From Chrysophaeum taylorii (taxonomy: Eukaryota > Sar > Pelagophyceae > Pelagomonadales > Pelagomonadaceae): a stretch of DNA of 29,394 bases. The stretch is taken from contig JAQMWT010000433.1 in assembly GCA_029834535.1 (NCBI GenBank), positions 1 through 29,394 on the forward strand, written 5' to 3'. Shown here one piece after another: positions 8,610 through 17,731 of this stretch. Made by a program: the position numbers and the translations under genes. The notes beneath the pieces are model-generated. The model saw only the letters and a list, made by a program, of their open reading frames with translations, searched no databases and had not been told where the DNA came from. The stretch's first letter is position 1. Each line of letters begins with the position of its first letter.

Positions 8610-10500
8610 TTGCTTCACACAGTAACTTCATCTCCTAGCTCACGAACACCTACTGTAACTCTACTTTGCTCTGGGATGTCCACTCCTGCATTCTTGGCTT
8701 GCGCTTCTAATGACTTGCAAATCAACATCAACGTTAAAGTTCTTGTTGAGAGCGACGACAATATCACGCACATGCTACGAAGACGTTTTGGTAATTCCAT
8801 CGAAGTTTTCCCATCCCTACCCAAGTTTCTGACATATCTCCATCGAGCATCGGACGTTGAACGTGCACGATATTACACCGATATAGTGGAATTGACATCA
8901 CCATGCACAAATCGCAACATAATCAATGGGAGATCCATTTCCACCTTCGAGCGTGATATGGATGATTCCTTGTTTCCAAGTGCTCTAAGTGTATTTGAGC
9001 TTTTAAAGCCGCTTGTTCTTTTCATGGAAATGACACCACCACACTCCGCATCGTATGAAGACCATATACGAGTTGCTAATCTCATCTTCTCAACGATGCA
9101 CTATACGGTGGATATATGTGACCGATTTCCATGCTATCTGTGTGGAGATTATCAAGCCAGAGAAAGATGGATCCTCGTTGCACGCAAATATAACACCGGC
9201 CCCCTTGATCTGCTTTCATGGCCTAACAATCGAGTCACTTCCTTTCTGGACATTGCAGACCACGCTAATTCCATCAGTCGCAAGTTAATAGTCGACGAAC
9301 CTTGGACGCAGGTCTTTCCCGACATACCATTCGTGTCCACACCTAAAACCTACAACACTGTCAGTCGTACAGGATCCGTGCGCTTAACTGTGACTGAGCT
9401 TAAAACCTTAACTATGCTGCTCCTTCGTCTGCACTCTAACAAAACAGTCGAACATCCCAGTCAAGATGAAATGGAGGGCATTTCTAACTTTCGCCTGGGA
9501 TTCTTGACTAATTCAAGAAAGCCACTTGCTTGTACGAGATCTCCTATTGAACTCAAAGCTTTCGTGCTCCTCTATAATATTATGGGACGTTTATTCCCTA
9601 AATCTATCACATTACCTGTGTCCTTTCGTATTACAACTATCGAATCTAACCAACCATCTCACAGGTTATTCTTAAATAAATCCTCTACTTCCTCCATCAT
9701 TTACATCACCGGTGGAAGACACACAGGCGGAGACATAACAGTTTCTAACTCCTCTTCTAAATACCAGGCACATATAAATGCTTTTGGCGAAACCTATACC
9801 TTCCTAACACATGATGCCGGAATCGATAAGACTGCTTCTCTCGAACCTGTTACTGGTTTTCTTTGGCTTTGCCAAGCATACCATAATAATAATGAAAATC
9901 AAGACACGCGTCGTCTAGTACAAGCACTGGTTCCCTATACTTCTCCTGTATTTCACGATTCTTTTGTCTTCTACCCTCAGGAAAATCGTCTCGAATTTAT
10001 CGATAAAATGTTTGCTTTAAGTGACATGCATCTGTCCCAAAGCAGATACCTGGGCTTTATTACATCAAGCGATAGGAAGATGGGTGCCAAAGTTCATTCT
10101 ATATACACTCCCACTCCCACCATTCGTGGATTTGCTAATATGCTCGTGTACGATCCACGACTCGATCGCATTCGACACTACTCAACTCGTGAATTGGCAC
10201 GCGCCAATAACTTCACAGCGTACCAAATCAATTTTCTTTTGTCTTTGTCCCCGGACCTATGCTGTGACATAATCGCTAATGCTATTCCGGCTGGAACATA
10301 TCATATAATTTATAAACATTTGTGTCAGCTTGTCTATGACTTGCGTAAATTAACGCTATCACCATCGTTTGACCCTGATCATGCTTCTCTAACCAAAAAC
10401 TATAGGTCAACATTCTTCACAAATATATTCCCAACCGACGCATCCTTAATATTACACCAGAGTTCCATTACAGTATTCTACATCTCCAATAAAAACTCTC
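8610..10500 (+). CDS. C5 cytosine DNA methyltransferase domain of the copia polyprotein
   Basis: Within this frame (numbered from the codon at 8610) the C5-MTase motifs appear in canonical order. Motif I is TVTLLCSGMSTPAFL (about 15-29), with acidic ESDD at 48-50. Motif IV is TSPC with candidate nucleophile Cys99. Motif VI is LVLFMEMTPP with Glu140, in place of ENV. Motif VIII is YQARERWILVARK (181-193), equivalent to QxRxR. A variable region of about 240 residues follows (target recognition). PTPTIRG (501-507) and STRELARANNF (525-535) form motif IX, and IIANAIPAGTYHI (554-566) is motif X. The enzyme class transfers a methyl group from S-adenosylmethionine to cytosine C5. It lies between protease and integrase. 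The frame shifts -1 near 10495 into integrase. Motif assignment is by eye; activity is inferred from retained Pro-Cys, Glu and QxRxR. Confidence 0.85.
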
Positions 10501-12980
10501 ATGTTGTGATAATCTTGCTTCTAACCACGAACTTCCATCTTTTCATCTCGATTCAGTAGCTCATGTCTTCCTCTCTAACACCTCATCCGCAGATATATCA
10601 TCTCCTACTAAAGAAAGACAAATTCCTCTTATAACGCCAAGACAGCTCCATGAGAAGCATGCGCCCTTCGATAAGAAAGTTCATGCCAGGGGCACCCTCG
10701 CATTTCGAGATGCGCAACAACGAGCTACCAATTTTCACAACATCCACCATTCTAGTGATTCTCAAGCTATAAAAGCTGTTCAAGATATTGCCAGTCCTGG
10801 ACATCACCCATCTGACGTACCCTACCGTAATTTCTGTGTGGATTGTACGATCCATAAAAAACGCTTCCCTCATCCACACCGCCTTACCAAGCAACCATCA
10901 TTCGAAAAAATTTTTCAACCTGGTGAAGCCTGGGCATGTGACGGTGGTTACGTATCTGTTCTCTCGGAATGGGGATCCTTTCGACATATCATTGTTTTTA
11001 AGTGTCTCATTTCTAAATTTTTGTTAGTGTACTTTTGTCGTAGCACTAATTCTAGCGAATTTTGTCACGCCCTTGAGTTTGTCCGCAATTTTTGCTCTAC
11101 TTATGTTCATGTACAACTAAAACAAATCTATTGTGATTCCTTTAAACCCTATTTATCTCAGCATGTTACAACCCCCTTCCGTGTGGAACATGGTATTAAC
11201 ATGTCCGCGTTCCCCCCTTACTTACATGTCTTTAATCATGAAGTAGAAGCCGCTGTTGGTCACATAGCCACTGCCGCGTCTACACGACTCCGGCATATGC
11301 TTAATGTGTCCTATAAAGGTCACCCCCTAACAGATCCCGCACCACACTACCCGTGGGCTGCTATACATGCCATCCAATCGTACAATCTCCTCCCTAACGT
11401 TTCCCTCGAGCGTATTTATAATAAAGTCCTAAGCCCCCAACAGGTTTTGTTAGACCAATGTAAAGATCCCCAACAGGACTACCTCAAACCTTTCGGTTCT
11501 GTTTGTTATCTGCATTTGGAACCTAACGAATTTCATAAATATGAACCTCGATGTCGTCCTTACATCTACTTATGTGGTGCTAATGTTATAAATCCTTTAA
11601 TCACACCCCATGTTAATCATTTAGCCGATGTTGTCCTTAATCCTGAAAACGGCCAAGTCCGTGTTTCCTCTAAACTGACTTTTCCTCATCTTATTTCTAA
11701 ATCTCCTCCTGATTATGAACAGCATCCACCTCCCGCACCTTCACCCGACATTCCCTTCTCTGTTCACAGCACCCCCAATGATGCGGCGCAGAGGGGGAAT
11801 GCTATGCCTACCGACACTGACCACGAGAGGGGGACTCCTTCTTCTCCTCTCCATGCTCCCTCTCCCGTTCCCGCATGTGTTCCAGCTGCTTCTGCAGCCG
11901 CTACTTCCGCCACCACACCTACATCTGAAGTGTCCTCCAACACTTTGCCACTTTTACCATCTTATCGGTCTCTCTATTCCCAGGATGTCCTACGTCTCAC
12001 CCGTGGTCCACCTCATCACCCTCAACCTCGTCGCAAAACCAATCTCAAGGATGTTCTTACTCGTATTGCCTCGCCTACTGTTGCCGCTTATAAACAAGCC
12101 GGTGGTGCGCTTGCCGACTTCAAGTATGACCTCTCAAAGCAGTACATAAATTTCTGCGACCCCACCCTCCACTCCCTTCATCTTGCTCATGGCATCCACT
12201 GGACGGCTATACCTCCAGAGGGGGGATTTACACCATCACTTCATCACCATGTGCACCAAGCGCTTTCACAGTCCTCTTCAGTTATGTGTCATAGGAGCCA
12301 TAGCCACCCATCGCCTGATACTCCTCATGTTCACTTCTGCGACGACGTCAACCTTGCAGACTATCACCTTCCTCAAGCTCTCGTTCATCTAATTTCTGAA
12401 CATGCTCACGCCTTTCAAGTTCCACCCGCTCAATATGTTTATGCTTTGTTTACACCCCACTCCATTTTGGATCATAATGACGCTTCTTATGGTGCTTCCG
12501 AGCCTCATCTCTCCGCCATCGAAGACTATATCACCGCGCAATCGCATTACATTGAGGTCCACCTTGGTGATGCTCCTCTACTAGTTGTTCAACTCGTCGA
12601 AGATCCCGATCACGCTCATCTGCACGATAATGTCGCTTCTTACGCAATTACTCATCTGACGACGACTCATGACCCCAGCACTGTTGGTTCGGACGAATAC
12701 AAGATTCAAGCCAAAGATATCAAAATTGATGAATATGAGTTGAACTGCCTCAAAGGTCTCTCAGACGCTGATCGCAAAGCTTATGTTGCTGCCATCTCCA
12801 AAGAGATTTTTGATATTGTTAAGTTTGGCTGCTTTAAACTAGCGCTGCCAATGGTCAACTCAAAGCCTATTGACACCCGCCTCGTCCTACGTATAAAAAC
12901 CAACGCTGCTGGTCAGTACATTAAACATAAAGCACGCCTGGTCCTACGAGGATTCTTAGCCTCTCTGGGCACCGATTTTT
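10493..12980 (+). CDS. Copia integrase and N-terminal reverse transcriptase
   Basis: The frame opens at 10493. An HHCC zinc-binding domain is visible: FHNIHH, then FCVDC about 30 residues later (about 10733-10845). The catalytic core has ACDGG (Asp at 10940), IYCDS (Asp at 11135) and N-x3-E in FNHEVEAAVGH (Glu at 11246), a D-D-36-E arrangement. The C-terminal KPFGSVCYLHLEP matches the copia pattern after the core. A Pro/Ser/Ala/Thr-rich hinge follows (about 11700-11950). RT begins near 12740, with KARLVLRGF and then GTDF at the frame change. The frame moves -1 at a T5 run (about 12976-12980); after it the canonical TFSP continues. Confidence 0.88.
11774..11803 (+). repeat. 30-bp purine-tract repeat, copy 2
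   Basis: This is the partner of 7581-7610, encoding NDAAQRGNA in the hinge between integrase and RT. Shorter relatives of the AGAGGGGG core follow at 11826-11835 and 12217-12226. Confidence 0.75.
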
Positions 12981-14092
12981 CAACACATTCAGCCCTATGG
13001 CACAGCTTACTGGCATCCGTTGTGTTCTGGCGCTAGCAGCTCATCTGCGACTTCCCGTCTACCATGTCGACGTCCCTAACGCTTTTGTTCAAGCTCCCAT
13101 CGACTCTCATGTCTATGTCAAACTGCCACAAGGCATTTACCTTCTCGATCCCGAAGATACTAAATATCAAGGCCGTCGTCTCCCAAAGCTACTTAAATCT
13201 CTCTATGGATTACGTCAGAGCCCTGCCCTTTGGAATCAAACCATAAACGGCTTCTTTGATTCATTAGGCTATACACGATTTCGAACAGACACCTGCATTT
13301 ACGCTAAAGTCCAAGCTGACGCTACATTTCTAATTTGCACGCTCTCAGTAGACGACGTCGTCATTACTTGTACTTCGGAAACTCTACGTCGTGAATTCCA
13401 GCAAGCCCTGAAAAAGGAATACTCAGTCGACACCTTCGAGGAAGTCCATACTCTCTTAGGCATGCGCATAACGCGTACAACTGATGGTTCTATATCACTG
13501 GACTGTCAGGCTAAACTTGATGCATTGTTCGAAGAGTACCCCATTTTAATGCAGTTACGTCCCACTTCCACACCGATGTCACCATCAACCACGTATAAAA
13601 CTGGAGAGCCATCTTCTGATATGGACAAGTTTATTCTTCATACCTTCTCCACCCTACTCGGCAAGCTCACGTTTGTCCAATTGGCCTGTCGCCCTGATCT
13701 ATCCCAAAGTCTTAGTCGTTGCTCTCGAGGAATGCATAATCCAGCATTTCTACATGTTCAAGTACTAACAGGAACGCTCCGCTACTTGCGCAAGCCCGAA
13801 AATCGTAATCTTCGACTCTGGTACTACTCTGGCTCTTCCGCTCTAATGGACCATCTTCGACTTCTTATCGGTAATCGCACTGACATGGCCACCATGTTGG
13901 ATTACACTAAAGAACAAGTCAATTCAGGTAACTTTGATCCATTGGTCGCGTTCGTTGATGCCGATAATGCACCTTCTTATGAACAAGACCGCAAGTCTAC
14001 AACCGGTTACGCCATCTTTTTGTTTGGTTCTCTCATCACTTGGAAGTCTAAGTTACAGCCTATCACAGCTACTCCTACGCACGAGACTAAAC
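12981..14092 (+). pseudogene. Copia reverse transcriptase and truncated RNase H
   Basis: Read from the -1 frame after 12980. RT motifs are LPVYHVDVPNAF (catalytic Asp at 13069), the copia hallmark KSLYGLRQSPALWNQ (13192-13236), and LSVDDVV, in which SVDD replaces the usual YVDD but both aspartates remain. YSVDTFEEVHTLLGM and later STPM are also typical. RNase H begins with FVDADNAPSYEQDRKSTTGY and SLITWKSKLQ, then stops at TPTHE, where the family would continue with the E-A-E-Y motif and about 70 further residues. From about 14092 the sequence is unrelated and GC-rich, so the copy lacks part of RNase H and the 3' LTR. Confidence 0.9.
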
Positions 14093-14108
14093 CAAGGCCC
14101 CGAAGGCA

Positions 14109-14875
14109 ATGAAAGTCAAACCTGTCGTCAACGAGCGTGCCCTCTTCGGGAGGGCCCAGCTATCGACGGTCAAGACGCGAGTCGACGCGGCACTCAAGCG
14201 CCCGAGCGACGCTGCGCGGTCGAACGTCCTCAAGGCGAACATCGAGAGGTACGTCGTCGGCATGGGCGTGGGCATGGGCGACCTCAAACCCAAGTCCTAT
14301 TCCTCGGGCAAGGACCCGACGATCGGCCAGGCCGGTTCCAAGGCCAACGTCGAATTCCTCACCGCGCACCTCAAGTACGTATACGAACACATCAAGACCA
14401 ACTCCCGCGAGTTGGTCGCCGAGGCAACGGTCCCGGGCGAGTGCCGACTGTAGCTGCCAGTGTTCGGGACCGCGACGACCCAGCGTCCCGCGAGTTGGTC
14501 GCCGAGGCAACGGTCCCGGGCGAGTGCCGACTGCAGCTGCCAGTGTTCGGGACCGCGACGACCCAGCGTGTCGAACTCGACGCGAGGCGGCACTTGAGCG
14601 TTGACGAGCTCAAGGCCAAGGTTGTGGAGTGCCGCGCCTCTCGCCACCCTAGGAAGCGGACGCGGACAACGAGTGGCAGCTCGAAGCTACCGACGATCGA
14701 CGTGGCGTTGTTTGGGTCGCGTGTCGAGGTTCTCTGGGAGTTGTCGGGTCATCCGGGTTGCAGCTGGATGCCCGACACCATCGAGGCGGTATTCGACGAA
14801 AACTCGAATGACGGTCGCAAGAAACTCGGGCTGGGTTGGATCTTCGTTTCCTATGACGACGGTTTCAGCGGGTGA
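14109..14875 (+). pseudogene. Gene with Tudor-like C-terminal module, broken by an 83-bp duplication
   Basis: The frame starts at ATG 14109 just after the copia breakpoint; the true start may have been further upstream. It reads to TAG 14451-14453 inside the first copy of an 83-bp tandem duplication. The second copy has CAG at that codon and continues in another frame to TGA 14873-14875. With one copy only, a single protein of about 225 residues results. It holds no recognised enzyme; the C-terminal segment has RVEVLWEL, SWMPDTI and FVSYDDGF, the pattern of a Tudor/Agenet barrel (inference). The MULE protein to the left carries a similar YDNG module. The gene lies inside the interval between the two inverted-repeat arms. 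Confidence 0.6.
14403..14568 (+). repeat. 83-bp perfect-but-one tandem duplication
   Basis: Copies lie at 14403-14485 and 14486-14568. I see a single difference, T versus C in CTG(T/C)AGCTG, which makes a stop (TAG) in copy 1. As 83 is not a multiple of three, the duplication also shifts the frame. Confidence 0.95.
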
Positions 14876-15103
14876 CTCTTAGACGACACCAGCCGGCTTC
14901 CTGCCGCTTCGTGTCCGAAGACAACGAATACGAGGAGGGGAGGAGGAGGGGGAGGAGGGGGAGGAGGACGCGATGGACGTCGATGACAACGACGACTTCG
15001 AATACCTGTGTTTGCGGGCCCCGACGCAGGTCTTCCCCGAGGATACCCAGCGTGAAGACCGGGCCAATAGAAGTGGCCTCAGCACGCGAAAGGCGCAGTC
15101 TAA
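14876..15103 (+). pseudogene. Acidic tract, continuation of the broken gene
   Basis: A polypurine run (14934-14969) encodes in one frame an acidic stretch with EEDAMDVDDNDDFEYL, then APTQVFPEDTQ. Another frame picks up with VKTGPIEVASARERRSL up to the inserted LTR element. These look like successive pieces of one coding region with one or two shifts, or tiny introns. Acidic tails of this kind are common in chromatin-associated proteins. Confidence 0.4.
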
Positions 15104-15434
15104 TGTGGCAGTAACGCCCATTCCCCCCCACTTGCCTGCCTGCCACCTGACTTACCATGATTGTTGCCCTGGTACTGACCTTGCAATTATGGGGGGGGTG
15201 TCATCTTGACGCCCTCACCTGCGCTTCCACCGAACTCAATGTACCGGGCATTTTTATCGCTTTCTTGCTGTCTTCTTGCTATTACCCTCATTTGATTGTC
15301 CGATTTTCGTGATGGCGTGCGTGTTTACGCTGAGATCGGCGTGTGGTGGTTTCACCCGCGGTTCGGGTTGGGAGAAAGGGCTGTTGAGGCCACTGGCCTG
15401 GCCAAGAGGGGCGGGTATCTGAAAAACCACTACA
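15104..15434 (+). repeat. 5' LTR of the miniature element
   Basis: It starts TGTGGCAGTAACG and ends AACCACTACA (TG...CA). It aligns over its length with 16175-16507 with roughly 16 differences in 331 bases. Confidence 0.93.
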
Positions 15435-15452
15435 GTGGTCTCATTAACGGGA

Positions 15453-15481
15453 ATCGATAGTCCAACTCCCGGACTATCGAT
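15453..15481 (+). other. Hairpin just behind the 5' LTR
   Basis: Perfect 11-bp arms, ATCGATAGTCC (15453-15463) and GGACTATCGAT (15471-15481), enclose a 7-base loop. They are placed where retrotransposon RNAs often carry packaging or dimerisation structures. That role is inference. Confidence 0.75.
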
Positions 15482-15932
15482 CTCCTGTTTTTCGGCGGCC
15501 TGTCGGTTCGCAGCGGTTGAGTGAGCGCAAAGCCGGCGTGTTGGTAGGCGGTTTCGACGGATCGGAAGAGCGACTGAGTGCTCTTTACGTGAATCGGAAT
15601 AAACGGCCGACGGATTACTACTCGGACGTTGAGCGGATTTTTGTGGGTCTCAAAACAAAAAGCGAGCCCGGGAGACCACCCACAGTCGCCGAAAAGAGGC
15701 AGAAAGAAGGCCGGAGAGACCAACCATAGTCTCTGGCGAGGCAAAAGGCTTGTGCCGTGTAAGTCCGTCGCACCGGTCAACCGCGCGAGTCGAACAGTAG
15801 CCGGCAAATTTTGCTGCTCGACGAGAAGTTTTGGTGTTCGAAATAGCCGTTGATATCCGAGAGAAACCGCACCATGGAAACTAGAGGAGACTGACGTTTG
15901 TTTTGCGACCGCTTCTGCTGAAGAACGACGCT

Positions 15933-16139
15933 TAAGACCAGAAGACAAAGACCCTGAAGGAGGTAGCTTCACTCGCCTACGAACGAATATGGACGGCTGT
16001 GAACCTTGTGACTTACTTTCGCCCGGATGATATCGACGCAATCGTCAGTAACTTCGGCCTCCACAGCAACAAAGTTCCTGCTGATTTAGCTGACCGAGCT
16101 TACCGTACCATTCGTGAGCGTGACCTTCGTCACCCTTGA
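15933..16139 (+). pseudogene. Coding-looking remnant in the miniature element
   Basis: A frame without ATG runs from just after a TAA (15930-15932) to TGA 16137-16139, about 68 codons, with ordinary protein-like content: VASLAYERIWTAVNLV, RPDDIDAIVSNFGLH, LADRAYRTIRERD. It may be the C-terminal end of a lost gag or other retrotransposon protein. No family match can be claimed. Confidence 0.4.
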
Positions 16140-16174
16140 AGTCGAGGACGACTTCATCTCAAGTAGGGGGCTCC

Positions 16175-16507
16175 TGTGGCAGTAACGCCCATTCCCCCCC
16201 CACTTGCCTGCCTGCCACCGGACTTACCATGATTGTTGCCCTTGTACTGACCTTGCAATTATGGGGGGGGTGTCATCTTGACACCCTCACCTCCGCTTCC
16301 ACTGAACTCAACGTACCGGGCATTTGTATTGCTTTCTTGCTGTCTTCTTGCTATTACCCTCATTTGATTGTCCGATTTTCGTGATGGCGTTAGTGTTTAC
16401 GCTGAGATTGGGCGTGTGGTGGTTTCGCCCGCGGTTCGGGTTGGGAGAAAGGGTTGTTGAGGCCACTGGCCTGGCCAAGAGGGGCGGGTATCTGAGAAAC
16501 CACTACA
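16175..16507 (+). repeat. 3' LTR of the miniature element
   Basis: This is the second copy of 15104-15434, starting TGTGGCAGTAACG and ending CCACTACA, followed by the CTAA duplication. Confidence 0.93.
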
Positions 16508-16663
16508 CTAAACGCCCGCACGACCCTCATTGGTCCTACAGACATTCTCGATGCGCCGGATGTTGTATTTGGAGCCGATGGCATCGTGCAGAATAGAGCC
16601 ACCCAGGCTCCCGCCTCGCCCGAGGGCCAAAATACCTCAATCCCGTGTAGATACCGCAAATAA
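16508..16663 (+). pseudogene. C-terminal piece of the interrupted gene
   Basis: After removal of the miniature element the frame continues through LIGPTDILDAPDVVFGADG and ends SIPCRYRK with TAA 16661-16663. Of the three frames, this one looks most protein-like and is the one that joins the sequence before the insertion. It ends directly before the right inverted-repeat arm. Confidence 0.5.
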
Positions 16664-16667
16664 CTAA

Positions 16668-17061
16668 CCCTGCGATCGCTAACCGTTGGTTGCGATGGAG
16701 GACGGCGCCTAACACGCTTGCTCCCTGCGGCGGTCCCGGCCGTCCCGGAGTGAGACGGTGCCTGCTCGCCTCCCGGGCTGGCCGGTTAGCACCCGGAAAG
16801 TCCGCGCTGGGATGGGGTTCGCTCGGTTGGGCAGAACGCGACGGACAGGTCGATTGTTCGTGGACCAACACGTTTGCGGCCTGCGACGCTTTTGCACGAC
16901 TTCGCACAAGACCGCGCGCAGTGGCGGTCCGTCATCAACGAGTCCTCGTCCCTCGCCTCTGCCCCAACTGCGTGATTTTCCTCTGTGATTCCGGATCGGC
17001 TCCTGCCTGTCCGGCCTGGCTCCCATGCTCGGGAGAGGTCTGAAGTTAGTTAGTTAGTTAG
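16668..17061 (-). repeat. Right arm of the long inverted repeat ending in (GTTA)4
   Basis: It is the reverse complement of 4702-5085 in diverged form, ending GAAGTTAGTTAGTTAGTTAG at 17061. It contains the matching GGTCCTCCATCGCAAC-type block (as GTTGCGATGGAGGACGG near 16689). It lies only 64 bp from the start of the next TIR element. A TATAAAA lies at 17098. Confidence 0.85.
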
Positions 17062-17125
17062 TTTACTGCAAATCGGCAGCTACCGACTTCGCTCCAGTAT
17101 AAAATCGGGGCACTGATTTTTTTTT

Positions 17126-17455
17126 GGGTAAATGTTACATCGCTGGTTCTTGAGGTCACATCATTCGCACCAAGGGTACATCACTGGTTCTCTTAATTTC
17201 TCGGGTCACATCACTGACTCCTTACCCACATCACTTGCCCTAATAATAAATAGGACACATCACTCGTCCTCTCGGGTCACATCACTCGTTCCAAGACGGA
17301 GCTCCGGACGGAGCTCCGGAGCGACACGAAAAAACTGTCACATAACTGGTTCTTAGAAACCAGTAATGTGACCCTGCTTGCCGAAGGCGGAACCAGTGAT
17401 GTGACCCAAAGGTTGACCAGGATTTTTTATGGGTAATGGTCACGTCACGGGTTAT
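17126..17455 (+). repeat. Left TIR with TCACATCACTGGTTC array
   Basis: It begins GGGTAAATG and carries about seven degenerate copies of GGTCACATCACTGGTTC in direct orientation, then two inverted copies (ACCAGTAATGTGACC, ACCAGTGATGTGACC) near 17370-17405. A GGAGCTCCGG duplication lies at about 17300-17322. The first 40 bases match the reverse complement of the right end at 28836, apart from a 4-base gap and a few substitutions. Confidence 0.9.
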
Positions 17456-17731
17456 TTCAAATACTTATTGTATCTCGATGCCCGCCGACGGGCCACGGCG
17501 GTGCGCGCCTGTGTTACCAACGCAATGGATGTTGCAAACGGCCGCGGGCCTGGTGAGTTGCTCGTGCCAGCAGATGTGTACTTTATTTTGTGGCTCGTGG
17601 CGAGGCTCGACTGCTCTTCGGGGCAATTGCGCCGCGCCGTGACGATAGACGCGGAGCCTCGGCCTGCCCCGGTGCCCCGCGGCCCTCGCCGGGACTCTGC
17701 TCGGTCCATTCGCCAGAACCAGAAAAGCAGG
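17429..17731 (+). pseudogene. Hypothetical frame of the TIR element, split by the LTR element
   Basis: The ATG at 17429 starts inside the TIR array (MGNGHVTGY). The frame runs to the GCAGG target site. After excision of the LTR element it would continue at 25731 for 11 codons (FLPHLAYTLS) to a TAG, giving about 112 residues. It has no recognised domain; the C-terminal half is Arg/Pro-rich. It could equally be non-coding, with the gene on the other strand. Confidence 0.35.

Larger units (their letters stand above)
5241..14092 (+). mobile_element. Ty1/copia retrotransposon with embedded C5-methyltransferase, 3'-truncated
   Basis: Integrase lies before reverse transcriptase, which defines the copia order. 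Gene order is gag, protease, methyltransferase, integrase, RT, RNase H over about 8 kb of coding sequence. The element stops inside RNase H at about 14092, where sequence becomes GC-rich; there is no 3' LTR. The coding part changes frame at about 7130, 7360, 10495 and 12978, each time by -1 and next to a short A or T run, and has one in-frame TGA (8589-8591). It therefore looks recently active or affected by homopolymer under-calling. Composition differs sharply from both flanks. Confidence 0.9.
15104..16507 (+). mobile_element. Miniature LTR retrotransposon (TRIM-like), TSD CTAA
   Basis: Two LTRs of 331 and 333 bp (TG...CA) flank only 740 bp. The target-site duplication CTAA is at 15100-15103 and 16508-16511. 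A purine tract, AAGTAGGGGGCTCC, directly precedes the 3' LTR (16161-16174), and a TGG that could start a primer-binding site lies one base after the 5' LTR (TGGTCTCATTAACGGG at 15436). No RT, integrase or protease is present, so it must rely on an autonomous relative. It interrupts the Tudor-like gene; removing it and one CTAA joins an open frame (ERRSLNARTTLIG). Confidence 0.92.

Noticed and set aside
14934..14969. Polypurine run as a retrotransposon primer tract
   Set aside because: No LTR follows it; it encodes an acidic stretch in a gene and is better explained as low-complexity coding sequence.
15430..16041. 203-codon minus-strand frame in the miniature LTR element
   Set aside because: No motif, crosses the LTR boundary and is antisense to the element; treated as a chance open frame.
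17280..17410. Possible CRISPR-like array in the TCACATCACTGGTTC repeats
   Set aside because: Units are degenerate, irregularly spaced and present in both orientations at two ends of one element; this is a TIR array.
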